From Limimaricola sp. G21655-S1 (GTDB lineage Bacteria; Pseudomonadota; Alphaproteobacteria; Rhodobacterales; Rhodobacteraceae), in assembly GCF_027213785.1 (NCBI RefSeq), contig NZ_JAPWGO010000002.1:186001-250000 (forward strand): 64,000 nucleotides of DNA. Direction: 5' to 3'. The notes below the pieces were generated by a model that saw only the letters and a program-made list of their open reading frames with translations, was not told the origin of the DNA and did no database searches. A program made the position numbers and the translations under genes. Shown here one piece after another: positions 17,506 to 26,958 of the stretch (position 1 is its first letter; each line of letters opens with the position of its first letter).

Positions 17506-17531
17506 AAAGGGCGCCCCGCAGGGCGCCCTTT
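17506..17531. terminator. Terminator hairpin of lon
   Basis: Arms AAAGGGCGCCC and GGGCGCCCTTT around CGCA, six bases beyond the lon stop on the minus strand. Confidence 0.75.
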
Positions 17532-17537
17532 CCTCGT

Positions 17538-19958
17538 TCAGTGATGGGCGGCGGTGCCCGCGGTGCCGTCGCGGCTCTCGAGCGCGCGGGCCGCGGCGGC
17601 GGCTTCCTCCGCCTCCTCGTCCCACTCGATCGGCTCGGGCTGGCGCACGAGCGCGTGCTTGAGCACTTCGGACACATGGCTGACCGGAATGATCTCCAGC
17701 CCCTTCTTCACCACCTCCGGGATCTCGGCGAGATCCTTCTCGTTCTCCTCGGGGATCAGCACCGTCGTGATGCCGCCCCTGAGCGCCGCGAGCAGCTTCT
17801 CCTTGAGGCCGCCGATCGGCATGGCATTGCCGCGCAGGCTCACCTCGCCGGTCATCGCGATATCCTTGCGGATCGGGATGCCGGTCAGCACCGAGACGAT
17901 GGAGGTGACCATCGCGAGGCCGGCCGAGGGGCCGTCCTTCGGGGTCGCCCCGTCGGGCACGTGGACGTGGATGTCCATGCGGTCGAAGCGCGGCGGCTTG
18001 ACGCCGATCTGGGGCGCGATCGAGCGGACATAGCTCGACGCCGCCTCGATCGATTCCTTCATCACGTCACCGAGCTTGCCGGTGGTCTTCATCCGGCCCT
18101 TGCCCGGTAGCTTGAGCGCCTCGATGTGCAGCAGGTCGCCGCCCACGGAGGTCCATGCCAGACCCGTGACCACGCCCACCTGATCCTCCTTCTCGGCCAG
18201 CCCGTAGCGGAACTGCTTCACGCCAAGGAAGTCGTTCAGGTTCTCGGGCGTCACCTCGACGGCCTCGACCTCCTTGCGGACGATCTTGGTCACCGCCTTG
18301 CGCGCGATCTTCGACAGCTCGCGCTCGAGGTTCCGCACGCCGGCTTCGCGGGTATAGGTGCGCACCATCTCGGTGAGCGCCGCGTCGTCGATCGAGAACT
18401 CCTTTTCCTTCAGACCGTGGTTCTTGAGAACCTTGGGCAGCAGGTGCTGCCGCGCGATCTCGCGCTTCTCTTCCTCGGTGTAGCCCGCGAGGGAGATGAT
18501 CTCCATGCGGTCCAGAAGCGGCCCCGGCATGTTGTAGGAGTTCGCCGTGGTCAGGAACATCACGTTCGACAGGTCATACTCGACCTCGAGGTAGTGGTCC
18601 GCGAAGGTGCCGTTCTGCTCGGGGTCGAGCACCTCAAGCATCGCGCTGGCCGGGTCGCCGCGGAAGTCTTGGCCCATCTTGTCGATCTCGTCCAAGAGGA
18701 TCAGCGGGTTCGAGGTCTTGGCCTTCTTCAACGCCTGGATGATCTTGCCCGGCATCGAGCCGATATAGGTCCGGCGGTGGCCGCGGATCTCGCTCTCGTC
18801 ACGCACGCCGCCGAGCGAGATGCGAATGAACTCGCGCCCCGTGGCCTTGGCGACCGATTTGCCCAGAGAGGTCTTGCCGACGCCCGGAGGGCCGACGAGG
18901 CACATGATCGGCCCCTTCAGCTTCTTCGAGCGCTGCTGGACGGCGAGATACTCGACGATCCGTTCCTTGACCTTCTCGAGACCGAAATGGTCGTCGTCGA
19001 GCACCTTCTGCGCGAGCTTCAGGTCCTTCTTGGTCTTGGACGGGTTGTTCCACGGAATCGAGAGCAGCCAGTCGAGATAGTTGCGCACGACGGTGGCCTC
19101 GGCCGACATCGGGCTCATGTTCTTGAGCTTCTTGATCTCGGCCTCGGCCTTTTCGCGGGCCTCGTCCGAGAGCTTGGTCTCCTCGACGCGCTTCTCCAGT
19201 TCGGCGACCTCGTTGCCGCCATCCTCGCCGTCGCCCAGCTCCTTCTGAATGGCCTTCATCTGCTCATTCAGATAGTACTCGCGCTGGGTCTTCTCCATCT
19301 GGCTCTTGACGCGGGTCTTGATCTTCTTCTCGACCTGCAGAACCGACATCTCGCCCTGCATCAGCCCATAGACCTTCTCGAGCCGCTCGCCGATGTCGAG
19401 CGTTTCCAGGAGATCCTGCTTCTGCTTGACGTCGATGCCGAGATGGCCGGCGACGAGGTCGGCGAGCTTGGCCGGATCGGTCGCCTCGGTGACGGCCGAG
19501 AGCGCCTCTTCGGGGATGTTCTTGCGGATCTTCGAATAGCGCTCGAACTCCTGCGCGACGCTCTGCACCAGCGCGGCCACGATGTCGCGGTCGCCGGGCA
19601 TCTCGGTCAGGTACTCGGCGCGTGCCTCGAAGAAGCTGTCATTCTCGATGAACTCGGCGATGCGCACCCGCGACTTGCCCTCGACGAGGACCTTCACGGT
19701 GCCGTCGGGCAGTTTCAGCAACTGCAGCACGTTGGCCAGCACGCCCGCCTTGTAGATGCCCTCGGACGTCGGCTCGTCGACGCCGGGGTCGACCTGGGAC
19801 GACAGCAGGATCTGCTTGTCGTCGGCCATGACCTCCTCGAGCGCGCGCACCGACTTCTCGCGGCCCACGAAGAGCGGCACGATCATGTGCGGGAACACCA
19901 CGATGTCGCGCAGAGGCAGCACCGGGTAGGAGGGGCTGAGGGGCTCTTGCATGCTCAT
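17538..19958 (-). CDS. lon: ATP-dependent endopeptidase La (Lon)
   Basis: Cytosolic AAA+ serine protease that degrades misfolded and regulatory proteins. The 806-residue protein shows the N-terminal substrate domain ([26 protein letters not shown]), a coiled-coil region ([22 protein letters not shown]), the AAA+ module with Walker [10 protein letters not shown] and Walker [10 protein letters not shown], and the protease domain with catalytic Ser in [11 protein letters not shown] and Lys in [14 protein letters not shown]. Length is normal for LonA. Met-1 or Met-3 could be the start. It stands alone, ended by the terminator at 17506. Confidence 0.97.
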   Translation of the reverse strand: MSMQEPLSPSYPVLPLRDIVVFPHMIVPLFVGREKSVRALEEVMADDKQILLSSQVDPGVDEPTSEGIYKAGVLANVLQLLKLPDGTVKVLVEGKSRVRIAEFIENDSFFEARAEYLTEMPGDRDIVAALVQSVAQEFERYSKIRKNIPEEALSAVTEATDPAKLADLVAGHLGIDVKQKQDLLETLDIGERLEKVYGLMQGEMSVLQVEKKIKTRVKSQMEKTQREYYLNEQMKAIQKELGDGEDGGNEVAELEKRVEETKLSDEAREKAEAEIKKLKNMSPMSAEATVVRNYLDWLLSIPWNNPSKTKKDLKLAQKVLDDDHFGLEKVKERIVEYLAVQQRSKKLKGPIMCLVGPPGVGKTSLGKSVAKATGREFIRISLGGVRDESEIRGHRRTYIGSMPGKIIQALKKAKTSNPLILLDEIDKMGQDFRGDPASAMLEVLDPEQNGTFADHYLEVEYDLSNVMFLTTANSYNMPGPLLDRMEIISLAGYTEEEKREIARQHLLPKVLKNHGLKEKEFSIDDAALTEMVRTYTREAGVRNLERELSKIARKAVTKIVRKEVEAVEVTPENLNDFLGVKQFRYGLAEKEDQVGVVTGLAWTSVGGDLLHIEALKLPGKGRMKTTGKLGDVMKESIEAASSYVRSIAPQIGVKPPRFDRMDIHVHVPDGATPKDGPSAGLAMVTSIVSVLTGIPIRKDIAMTGEVSLRGNAMPIGGLKEKLLAALRGGITTVLIPEENEKDLAEIPEVVKKGLEIIPVSHVSEVLKHALVRQPEPIEWDEEAEEAAAAARALESRDGTAGTAAHH

Positions 19959-20143
19959 TGTATCCTTGTTCTTGGCAAGACGGTCTGGCCCCGCTGTGCG
20001 GCAGCCGCAAGGCCGTCTCCTGTCCGGGATCTTACTTGGGTGAACCGACCGGTCAGTTCAAGCGCGTGTCGCGTGGCTCTCTCGGCAATGTGCCTCGGAG
20101 CGGGCGGACGGGCAAGGCGGATTGCCCCACCCGTCCCCGGATG

Positions 20144-21241
20144 TCAGGCGGCTTTCTGCTCCGCGAGCGTCGGATAGTCGAGATACCCCTCGACGCCGCC
20201 GCCGTAATAGGTCGACTGGTCGCCCTCGTTCAGCTCGGCATCCACCTCGAGGCGATGCGCCAGATCGGGGTTGGCGATATAGGGCCGACCGAAGGCCACG
20301 AAGTCCGCCTGACCGCTTTCGACCACGCGGATCGCGGTGTCGCGCCCGTAACCCGCGTTGGCGATGTAGGCGCCGTCGAACAGCTCGCGCAGCCGCGCGG
20401 TCTGGCGGCCGAGTTCCTGATCGAGATCGCCCTGCGTGCCCGGCTCCACCATGTGGATATAGGCGATGCCGCGGCGGCTCAGCTCGGGGATCAGGTAGGA
20501 ATAGACGGTCATCGGATCGCTGTCCTTCAGCCCGGCCACCTCGATCAGCGGCGACAGGCGGATACCGGTGTGGCCCGCGCCGTAGACCTCCGTGACGGCA
20601 TCGACCACCTCGAGGATCAACCGGGCGCGGTTCTCCGGGCTGCCGCCATAGGCGTCGTTGCGCTTGTTCGCACCGTCGCGGATGAACTGGTCGAGCAGAT
20701 AGCCGTTGGCGGCGTGAATCTCGACCATGTCGAAGCCCGCCTCCTCGGCATTCTGGGCGGCCCGGCGATAATCATCGACCAGTCGCGGCATCTCGTCGAG
20801 CTCCAGAGCGCGCGGCTCGGAGACATCGACGAAGCCCTCCTCGGTCACGGTCTGCGCCTCTGCCCTGAGCGCCGACGGCGCGACCGGCTTCTGGCCGCCT
20901 TCCTGCAGCGAGACGTGGCTGATCCGGCCGACATGCCACAGCTGCAGAGCGATCTTGCCGCCCTCGCCATGCACGGCGTTCACGACCTTCTTCCAACCGT
21001 CGATCTGCTCGCGGCTGTAGATGCCCGGGGTCTGGATATAGCCCTTGCCCTCCGGGGTGATCTGCGTGGCCTCGGTGATGATGAGACCGGCCCCGGCGCG
21101 CTGGCGATAATATTCGACATGAATGTCGTAGGGCGCGTCGCCCTGCTTGCTGGCGCGGTTACGGGTGAGCGGCGCCATCAGCACGCGGTTCTTCAGCTCG
21201 ACATCGCCGAGCTTGCCGGGGGTAAATAGCTTGTCGGTCAT
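20144..21241 (-). CDS. Old yellow enzyme-type alkene reductase (N-ethylmaleimide reductase-like)
   Basis: FMN-dependent NAD(P)H oxidoreductase of 365 residues that reduces activated C=C bonds. Family motifs are LFTPGKLGDVELKNRVLMAPLTRNRA at the N-terminus, LQLWHVGRISH, VEIHAANGYLLDQFI (substrate-binding His with Asn) and YGGSPENRARLILEV, followed by VAFGRPYIANPDLA at the FMN phosphate site. This is the classical NemA/XenB branch. The physiological substrate is unknown; such enzymes often detoxify electrophiles or nitro compounds. It is followed by lon on the same strand but with a 185-bp gap. Confidence 0.92.
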   Translation of the reverse strand: MTDKLFTPGKLGDVELKNRVLMAPLTRNRASKQGDAPYDIHVEYYRQRAGAGLIITEATQITPEGKGYIQTPGIYSREQIDGWKKVVNAVHGEGGKIALQLWHVGRISHVSLQEGGQKPVAPSALRAEAQTVTEEGFVDVSEPRALELDEMPRLVDDYRRAAQNAEEAGFDMVEIHAANGYLLDQFIRDGANKRNDAYGGSPENRARLILEVVDAVTEVYGAGHTGIRLSPLIEVAGLKDSDPMTVYSYLIPELSRRGIAYIHMVEPGTQGDLDQELGRQTARLRELFDGAYIANAGYGRDTAIRVVESGQADFVAFGRPYIANPDLAHRLEVDAELNEGDQSTYYGGGVEGYLDYPTLAEQKAA

Positions 21242-21416
21242 TCTTCGGTCCTTTCCGAACGGATTGGAGCCGAACTATGCCGTCGCCGCGCCGCCGCAAG
21301 ACGGGGGCGATGCGCGGTGCAATGTGCGCCATTGCTGCCTCAGTGCGAGAACCGGACGCCGCGTGGCACGGCGCCGGGTTACCTCGTTCTGAAACTTCGC
21401 GATTTCCGGCGAGACC

Positions 21417-22541
21417 TCAGAGCGGTTCGATGTCCCCTTCGGCGCGCAACGCGTGAAACCGGGTTTCGAAGCCCGCGAAATCGCCTGCCGCGATCGCCGC
21501 CCGCATGTCGCCCATCAGCTCCTGGTAATAGTGCAGGTTGTGCCAGGTCAGCAGCATGCCCGCGATCATCTCCTGGCTGCGCACGACGTGATGCAGGTAG
21601 GCCCGGCTGTAGTTGCGGCAGGCGGGACAGCCACAATCCTCGTCGAGGGGGCGCGGATCGTCGGCGTGGCGGGCGTTGCGCATGTTGACCTGACCGCGCC
21701 GGGTCCAGGCCTGGCCGGTGCGGCCCGAGCGCGAGGGCAGCACGCAATCCATCATGTCGATGCCGCGCTTCACCGCGCCGACGATGTCGTCGGGCTTGCC
21801 CACCCCCATCAGGTAGCGCGGCTTGTCCTCGGGCAGTTGCGCGGGCGCGTAGTCGAGGCAGCCGAACATCGCCTCCTGCCCCTCGCCTACCGCGAGACCG
21901 CCCACGGCATAGCCCTCGAAGCCGATCTCCTTGAGCGCCTCGGCGCTTTCCTCGCGCAGGTCGCGCTCCAGCCCGCCCTGCTGGATGCCGAACAGCGCGT
22001 GGCCGGGCCGGTCGCCAAAGGCGTCGCGGCTCCGCTGGGCCCAGCGCATCGACAGCCGCATCGACTCGGCGATCCGCTCACGGTCGGCGGGCAGCGCCGG
22101 GCATTCGTCGAAAGCCATGACGATGTCCGAGCCGAGGAGCTTCTGGATCTCCATCGATCGCTCGGGCGTGATCTCGTGCTTGGAGCCGTCGATATGGCTC
22201 TTGAAGGTCACGCCGCGCTCGGTGAGCTTGCGCAGGGAGGCGAGGCTCATCACCTGGAAGCCGCCCGAATCCGTGAGGATCGGTCGCTCCCAGTTCATGA
22301 ATTTGTGCAGGCCCCCGAGCCGGTCGATCCGCTCGGCCGAGGGGCGCAGCATCAGGTGATAGGTGTTGCCCAGGAGGATGTCGGCGCCGGTCTGGCGGAC
22401 GCTTTCGGGCATCATCGCCTTGACGGTGGCGGCGGTGCCGACCGGCATGAAGGCGGGCGTGCGGATCTCGCCCCTCGGGGTGGAGATGACCCCGGTGCGG
22501 GCGGCGCCGTCGGTGGCGTTCAGGGAAAAGGAAAAGCTCAT
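21417..22541 (-). CDS. tgt: Queuine tRNA-ribosyltransferase (tRNA-guanine transglycosylase)
   Basis: Exchanges guanine-34 for preQ1 in tRNAs with GUN anticodons, here including the three tRNA-Asp(GUC) genes of this window. The 374-residue TIM barrel has [12 protein letters not shown] with the general-acid Asp, [40 protein letters not shown] holding the nucleophilic Asp, and the zinc site CGCPAC with a later His (YLHHV). ATG 22541 begins [12 protein letters not shown], the usual start; twelve extra residues upstream are not conserved-looking. It is divergent from arsR with 82 bp between. Confidence 0.96.
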   Translation of the reverse strand: MSFSFSLNATDGAARTGVISTPRGEIRTPAFMPVGTAATVKAMMPESVRQTGADILLGNTYHLMLRPSAERIDRLGGLHKFMNWERPILTDSGGFQVMSLASLRKLTERGVTFKSHIDGSKHEITPERSMEIQKLLGSDIVMAFDECPALPADRERIAESMRLSMRWAQRSRDAFGDRPGHALFGIQQGGLERDLREESAEALKEIGFEGYAVGGLAVGEGQEAMFGCLDYAPAQLPEDKPRYLMGVGKPDDIVGAVKRGIDMMDCVLPSRSGRTGQAWTRRGQVNMRNARHADDPRPLDEDCGCPACRNYSRAYLHHVVRSQEMIAGMLLTWHNLHYYQELMGDMRAAIAAGDFAGFETRFHALRAEGDIEPL

Positions 22542-22587
22542 GGGGCAGCCGATAGCGTCCAATGGCGCGCCGCGCAATCGACATGGC

Positions 22588-22629
22588 TTGACCCATCGCC
22601 GTCACATCGATAATTCCAGATACATGGAA
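22588..22629 (+). promoter_or_regulatory. arsR promoter and probable ArsR dyad; transcript likely leaderless
   Basis: TTGACC (22588-22593), a 17-base spacer and TAATTC (22611-22616) place the start of transcription at about 22623, next to the arsR ATG at 22624. TTCCA-GATACA-TGGAA (22614-22629) is an inverted repeat spanning the -10 and the start codon, where ArsR could bind and block transcription. Confidence 0.6.
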
Positions 22630-22944
22630 CAGACAGACGCCATCACGGCCTTTGCCGCCCTCGCCCAGCCCACGCGGCTCGATGCCTTCCGCCTGCTGGT
22701 GAAGGCGGGCCCGGACGGCATGGCGGCGGGCGAGATCGCCGACGCCTTAGGTGCGCGGCAGAACACCATGTCGGCCAACTTGTCGGTGCTGCACGCGGCC
22801 GGGCTGGTCGAGAGCCGCCGCGAGGGGCGCTCGATCCGCTATTTCGCGGCGATGGGCCGCGTCGGCGCGCTGGTCGATTTCCTCGTCGAGGATTGCTGCG
22901 GCGGCAGGCCCGATCTCTGCCCGCCCATGGGGGACTGCGCATGA
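22624..22944 (+). CDS. arsR: ArsR-family transcriptional repressor of the arsenic operon
   Basis: A 106-residue winged-helix repressor. The HTH (AGEIADALGARQNTMSANLSVLHAAGLVESRREGRSIRYF) is typical of ArsR/SmtB proteins. The canonical CVC metal site in the recognition helix is absent; instead cysteines cluster at the C-terminus (EDCCGGRPDLC ... GDC), like the later-branch ArsR proteins that bind arsenite through C-terminal Cys. It overlaps aqpS by ATGA and is followed by arsC. The ATG is directly at the predicted transcription start. There is no ribosome site, as expected for a leaderless message. Confidence 0.9.
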   Translation: MEQTDAITAFAALAQPTRLDAFRLLVKAGPDGMAAGEIADALGARQNTMSANLSVLHAAGLVESRREGRSIRYFAAMGRVGALVDFLVEDCCGGRPDLCPPMGDCA

Positions 22945-23615
22945 GCCTGTCGCGCCGTCTCTTCGCCGAAGCGCTGGGCACCGGGCTTCTGGTCTGCGCC
23001 GTGGTCGGATCGGGCATCATGGCCGAGAGCCTCACGCCGGACGTGGCGCTGGCGCTTCTGGGCAATACCCTACCCACCGGTGCGATCCTCGTGGTGCTGA
23101 TCACCATCCTCGGCCCGGTCTCGGGGGCGCATTTCAACCCGGCGGTGACGCTGGCCTTCGCCGTGCGCCGGCAGGCCCCTTGGGGCGAGGTCGCACCCTA
23201 CATCCTCGCGCAGGTGGCGGGCGGCATCGCCGGCGCGGCGCTGGCGCATGGCATGTTCGACCTGCCGGTGCTGCAGACCGCGACCAAGATCCGCACCGGC
23301 GGGCCGCAATGGCTGGCCGAGGCGGTGGCGACCTTCGGCCTCGTCTTCACCATTTTCGCCGGCATCCGGCAGGCGCCCGCCGCGATCCCGTGGCTGGTGG
23401 GCCTCTACATCACCGCCGCCTACTGGTTCACCGCATCCACCAGCTTTGCCAACCCCGCCGTCGCCATCGCGCGCAGCTTCACCGACACCTTCTCGGGCAT
23501 CCGGCCTTTCGACCTGCCCGGCTTCGTGGCGGCGCAGATCATCGGCGCGCTGATCGGCGTGGCGGTGGCGGCATGGCTCTTCGCCCCGGGCCGCCCACAG
23601 GAGCAGACAGCATGA
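22941..23615 (+). CDS. aqpS: Aquaglyceroporin-type channel (AqpS-like) for arsenite
   Basis: A 224-residue inner-membrane MIP channel with six hydrophobic segments and the two NPA half-helices, HFNPAVTLAFAVRR and FANPAVAIARS. In an ars operon such channels let arsenite made by ArsC leave the cell down its gradient, as shown for AqpS of Sinorhizobium meliloti. The start ATG overlaps the arsR stop and the stop overlaps the arsC start (ATGA both times). No ArsB or Acr3 pump gene is present in the window. Confidence 0.88.
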   Translation: MSLSRRLFAEALGTGLLVCAVVGSGIMAESLTPDVALALLGNTLPTGAILVVLITILGPVSGAHFNPAVTLAFAVRRQAPWGEVAPYILAQVAGGIAGAALAHGMFDLPVLQTATKIRTGGPQWLAEAVATFGLVFTIFAGIRQAPAAIPWLVGLYITAAYWFTASTSFANPAVAIARSFTDTFSGIRPFDLPGFVAAQIIGALIGVAVAAWLFAPGRPQEQTA

Positions 23616-24034
23616 GCATCGTCATCCACCACAATCCCGCCTGCGGCACCTCCCGCAACGTGCTGGAACTGATCCGCGCCTCGGGCACCGAACCGATCGT
23701 GATCGAATACCTCCAGACCGGCTGGACCAGGCCGCAGCTTCTCGCGCTCTTCGCCGCCGCCGGGCTGACCCCGCGCGACGCGCTCAGGACCTCCAAATCC
23801 CCCGCCGCCGAGCTCGGGCTTCTGGACGAGAGCGTCGATGACGAGACGCTGCTCGACGCGATGATCGCGCATCCGGTGCTGGTCAACCGCCCCATCGTCG
23901 CCTCCCCAAAGGGGGTGCGCCTGTGCCGCCCCTCGGAGACGGTGCTCGACCTGCTCGACCGCCTGCCGCCGGGCCCGCTCTTCAAGGAGGACGGCTCCGC
24001 GGTGATCGACGCAGAGGGTCGCCGGGTGGGATGA
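23612..24034 (+). CDS. arsC: Arsenate reductase (glutaredoxin type)
   Basis: Reduces arsenate to arsenite using glutathione and glutaredoxin. The 140-residue protein has the catalytic cysteine in HNPACGTSRNVLELI (Cys-11), and the arginines of RPIVASPKGVRLCRPSE near residues 94-109 that bind arsenate in the R773-type ArsC. The start codon overlaps the aqpS stop. This is the last gene of the arsR-aqpS-arsC operon; no arsH follows, unlike in S. meliloti. A large inverted repeat begins 37 bases downstream. Confidence 0.95.
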   Translation: MSIVIHHNPACGTSRNVLELIRASGTEPIVIEYLQTGWTRPQLLALFAAAGLTPRDALRTSKSPAAELGLLDESVDDETLLDAMIAHPVLVNRPIVASPKGVRLCRPSETVLDLLDRLPPGPLFKEDGSAVIDAEGRRVG

Positions 24035-24070
24035 AGCCCCCGGAGGCAACACGGATGAGGCGTCGGGATC

Positions 24071-24156
24071 TGCGTATTTGAGGATTGATGAAGGAGGGGC
24101 CCCGCGCCGGATCCGCCTCGGCGCCCCTCCCCGTTCATCCTTCAGGCAAATACGCA
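24071..24156. repeat. Large inverted repeat of the dispersed palindromic family
   Basis: The left arm (24071-24092) is TGCGTATTTG-AGGATT-GATGAA and the right arm (24134-24156) its near-complement ending in AAATACGCA. Nested arms GGAGGGGC and GCCCCTCC extend the hairpin inward. It has the same family and layout as the repeat at 10515-10624 and may end arsC transcripts. Confidence 0.85.
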
Positions 24157-24291
24157 TGGCGCACCCCTCCCGGACGCTTCAGGTCGGCGGCAGCAAGGCC
24201 GCACCCTTTACCCCGCCCCGCGCTTTTCCTATATGATCGCTCAGGTATCGGCGCCGCCAAAGCGCGCCCCGCTCCAGCCCAAGGACAGCCC

Positions 24292-24648
24292 ATGCCCGAC
24301 ACCCAACTCGAAGGCACGCCGCTGATCGCGCCCTCCTCGACCGACCATGCGCTCTACGATCAGGTGGTCGAGGCGTGCCGCTCGGTCTACGACCCCGAGA
24401 TCCCGGTGAACATCTACGATCTCGGCCTCGTCTACACGATCCATATCGACGAGGAGAACGCGGTGAACATCAAGATGTCGCTCACCGCGCCGGGCTGTCC
24501 CGTCGCCGGCGAGATGCCGGGCTGGGTCGCCGATGCCGTGGGCGCGGTGCCGGGCGTCAAGCAGGTCGACGTCGATCTGGTCTGGGAGCCGCAATGGGGC
24601 ATGGAGATGATGTCCGACGAGGCGCGGCTGGAGCTCGGCTTCATGTAG
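24292..24648 (+). CDS. MIP18/DUF59-family Fe-S assembly protein (SufT-like)
   Basis: A 118-residue protein of the DUF59 family, which helps mature iron-sulfur proteins. Signature residues are YDPEIPVNIYDLGLVY (DPEIPVNI), the cysteine in LTAPGCPVAGEM and the C-terminal LVWEPQWGMEMMSDEARLELGFM. The family's SufT members are found in suf operons; here it stands near a SufA-like gene with an MscS gene between, so the link is suggestive only. ATG 24292 has AAGGA eight bases upstream. Confidence 0.9.
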   Translation: MPDTQLEGTPLIAPSSTDHALYDQVVEACRSVYDPEIPVNIYDLGLVYTIHIDEENAVNIKMSLTAPGCPVAGEMPGWVADAVGAVPGVKQVDVDLVWEPQWGMEMMSDEARLELGFM

Positions 24649-24759
24649 TTCGGGGCCCGGCGGGCCTGCCCGCCTGCCCTGCCCCTTGGGGCAGCCATCG
24701 GAACCCCTGCCCCCGCCCCCGGTTGGGTCCGCGATATCGCGGGAGACCCGACCTTGCCC

Positions 24760-26397
24760 ATGAAGACCTTGATCGCCGCCTGCGCCCTGCTGGTCTGGCT
24801 GCCCGTCGCCGTATTGGCGCAGGACACCTCTGTCTTCGAGGTCGAGACACTGAACGAGGGGCTGCCTTCCCCGCCGGACAGGCTCGATCGCTCGACCCCG
24901 CAATCGACCATGGAAGCGCTGTTCGAGCTGATCGAGGCGCATGAGTACGAGACCGCCGCGCATCTGTTGAACCTCGTCGACGTCCCGCCCGAGGAACAGG
25001 TGGAGCGCGGCGCGCGGCTCGCCGCCGACCTGGTCGAGGTGCTCGACCGCATCGCTGTCATCAACTGGACCGCGCTGCTCGAGAGGCCCGACGCGCTCGA
25101 CGCCAATGCCAGCGCCGAGAGCCCGGTCGCGGGTCAGCCGCAACGTTCGATCCTGATCGACGTGGTCGAACTCGGCAATCGCGCGGTGGCGATCCGGCTG
25201 AACCGGCTGAAGCCCGGCGATGACGAACCGGTCTGGGTCTTCTCGCGCCAGACCGTGGCAAACATCCCGGCGCTGCACGCGATCTACGGGCCCACCCGCT
25301 TCGAGGAGGAGATGCCCGAGGCGTGGCGCGAGCAGGCCTTCTGGGGGCTGAGGTGGTGGGAACTGGTCGCCTTCCCGGCGATGCTCTTGCTGGTCGGTGC
25401 CGCCGGTTGGACCACCGGGCGGCTGCAGGCCGCGCTGGCCAGCCGCGCCAAGGGACGTCTGGCCACCGATTTTCTGCGTGCCACGAGAATGCCGATCATC
25501 CTCGCGATCTGCTCGGGCCTGACCGCGGCGCTGAGCCATTCGCTGTTCATGTTCTCGGGCCGGATCAACAGCGTGCTGGTGCCGCTGATCGCGCTGGGCT
25601 TCACCGCCGCCGCGCTGATCTTCGTGATGAACGGCATCGACGCGGTGCTGAACCGGATCGTGCCCTTCGACGACGACAACCTGTCGGATCCGCGCATGGA
25701 GAACCGCCGCAACCTCGCCACCCGGATCGCGGCGTGGCGGCGGGTGCTGATCATCGCGATCGTGCTGATCGGCGGCGCGATCGTGCTGGCCGAGGCACAG
25801 TTCTTCGGCAGCCTCGGCCTGTCGATCCTCGCCTCGGCCGGGGCGCTGACCCTGCTGATCGGCTTCGCGGCGCGGCACATCCTGGGGAACATCCTGTCGA
25901 GCCTGCAGATCGCGATGAACCGCTCGGCCAAGATCGGCGACAAGCTCGAATTCCGGGGCCACATTGTCACCGTGGAGCGGATCAACTTCACCTACGTGCA
26001 GTTGCTCGACTGGACCGGGGTGCGGCTGATCGTGCCGGTCTCGGAATTCGTGGCCGAGCCGTTCGAGAACTGGACCATGCAGACGCCCTCGATGATCCGC
26101 ACCATCAAGCTCAAGCTGGCGCATGATGCCGAGGTGCAGCCGCTGCGCGACGCCTTCTTCGAGATCGTCGACGAACAGGATCCCGACGAGGTGCAGGAGC
26201 GCGACCAACACTTCGTGATGGTGGCCGATCAGGACGTGTTCGGCCAGGAGGTGTGGTTCTGCCTCGCCTGCGCCAAGGCCGACACCGCATGGACGCTGTC
26301 CTGCCAGGTGCGCGAGGCACTGCTGGAACGGGCGCGGGAGCGGGCGACCGAGGGGCACACGGTATTTCCGCAGGCGAATCCGGCCGAAGCCGCCTGA
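24760..26397 (+). CDS. MscS-family mechanosensitive ion channel
   Basis: Inner-membrane channel or related protein of about 545 residues. It has a signal peptide (MKTLIAACALLVWLPVAVLA), a periplasmic helical part to about 185, membrane segments (VAFPAMLLLVGAAG, MPIILAICSGLTAAL, VLVPLIALGFTAAALI, LIIAIVLIGGAIVLA, LSILASAGALTLLIGFAA) and the pore-lining helix plus beta domain of MscS (HILGNILSSLQIAMNRSAKIGDKLEF). A TTG at 24754 also fits and has better spacing from GGGAG (24741); translation could start at either. The gating stimulus cannot be judged. Confidence 0.85.
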   Translation: MKTLIAACALLVWLPVAVLAQDTSVFEVETLNEGLPSPPDRLDRSTPQSTMEALFELIEAHEYETAAHLLNLVDVPPEEQVERGARLAADLVEVLDRIAVINWTALLERPDALDANASAESPVAGQPQRSILIDVVELGNRAVAIRLNRLKPGDDEPVWVFSRQTVANIPALHAIYGPTRFEEEMPEAWREQAFWGLRWWELVAFPAMLLLVGAAGWTTGRLQAALASRAKGRLATDFLRATRMPIILAICSGLTAALSHSLFMFSGRINSVLVPLIALGFTAAALIFVMNGIDAVLNRIVPFDDDNLSDPRMENRRNLATRIAAWRRVLIIAIVLIGGAIVLAEAQFFGSLGLSILASAGALTLLIGFAARHILGNILSSLQIAMNRSAKIGDKLEFRGHIVTVERINFTYVQLLDWTGVRLIVPVSEFVAEPFENWTMQTPSMIRTIKLKLAHDAEVQPLRDAFFEIVDEQDPDEVQERDQHFVMVADQDVFGQEVWFCLACAKADTAWTLSCQVREALLERARERATEGHTVFPQANPAEAA

Positions 26398-26460
26398 GCC
26401 CTGCTTGAGACGGCGTGGCCGGGGCCTTATGTTGATAGGTGCCAATCCAGGAGGCCCCAG

Positions 26461-26841
26461 ATGTTTTCGATCCCCGGCAAGCAGGCCGTCAGCATTTCCC
26501 CCGCTGCCGCGCGGCAGATCGCCCGTCTCATGGAGAAGGGCGGTCATGCGGGGCTGCGCATAGGCCTCAAGAAGGGCGGCTGCGCGGGCATGGAATACAC
26601 GATGGACTATGTCGACGAGGCCGATCCCAACGACGAGACCGTCGAGCAGGACGGCGCCCGGGTGATGATCGCGCCGATGGCGCAGATGTTCCTGTTCGGC
26701 ACCGAGATCGACTACGAGACCTCGCTGCTCGAAAGCGGCTTCAAGTTCCGCAATCCGAATGTCGAGGATGCCTGCGGCTGCGGCGAATCGATCAAGTTCA
26801 AGGACGTGAACGAGCTGGCCGCGGAACGCCGCAACGGCTGA
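26461..26841 (+). CDS. A-type iron-sulfur carrier (SufA/IscA-like)
   Basis: A 126-residue HesB/IscA-family protein that carries or delivers iron-sulfur clusters. Conserved features are VSISPAAARQIARLM at the N-terminus, the first cysteine in LKKGGCAGMEYTMDY, and the C-terminal pair in EDACGCGESI; these three Cys bind the cluster. Length and the CGCGESI tail match SufA of Rhodobacterales. ATG 26461 follows AGGAGG. Its neighbours are mscS upstream and tpiA downstream; a terminator follows. Confidence 0.93.
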   Translation: MFSIPGKQAVSISPAAARQIARLMEKGGHAGLRIGLKKGGCAGMEYTMDYVDEADPNDETVEQDGARVMIAPMAQMFLFGTEIDYETSLLESGFKFRNPNVEDACGCGESIKFKDVNELAAERRNG

Positions 26842-26865
26842 GCACCGGATCGCCCGGGCCTGAGA

Positions 26866-26892
26866 GGGGCCGGTTCCAAAGGGACCGGCCCC
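26866..26892 (+). terminator. Terminator of the sufA-like gene
   Basis: Arms GGGGCCGGTTCC and GGGACCGGCCCC (one G-T pair) around AAA, followed by TCGGCTTTTG. Confidence 0.75.
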
Positions 26893-26958
26893 TCGGCTTT
26901 TGCCGATGGGGCATTTGGTCTACACAGGCGCAACTCTTCACATTCGAAAGGACGGCAC

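Noticed and set aside
18126-20177. 683-codon open frame opposite lon, and similar long frames opposite mscS, tgt and the OmpA-type gene
   Set aside because: Long antisense frames are expected in DNA with such high GC at codon position three. They have no recognisable domains and lie over clear genes.
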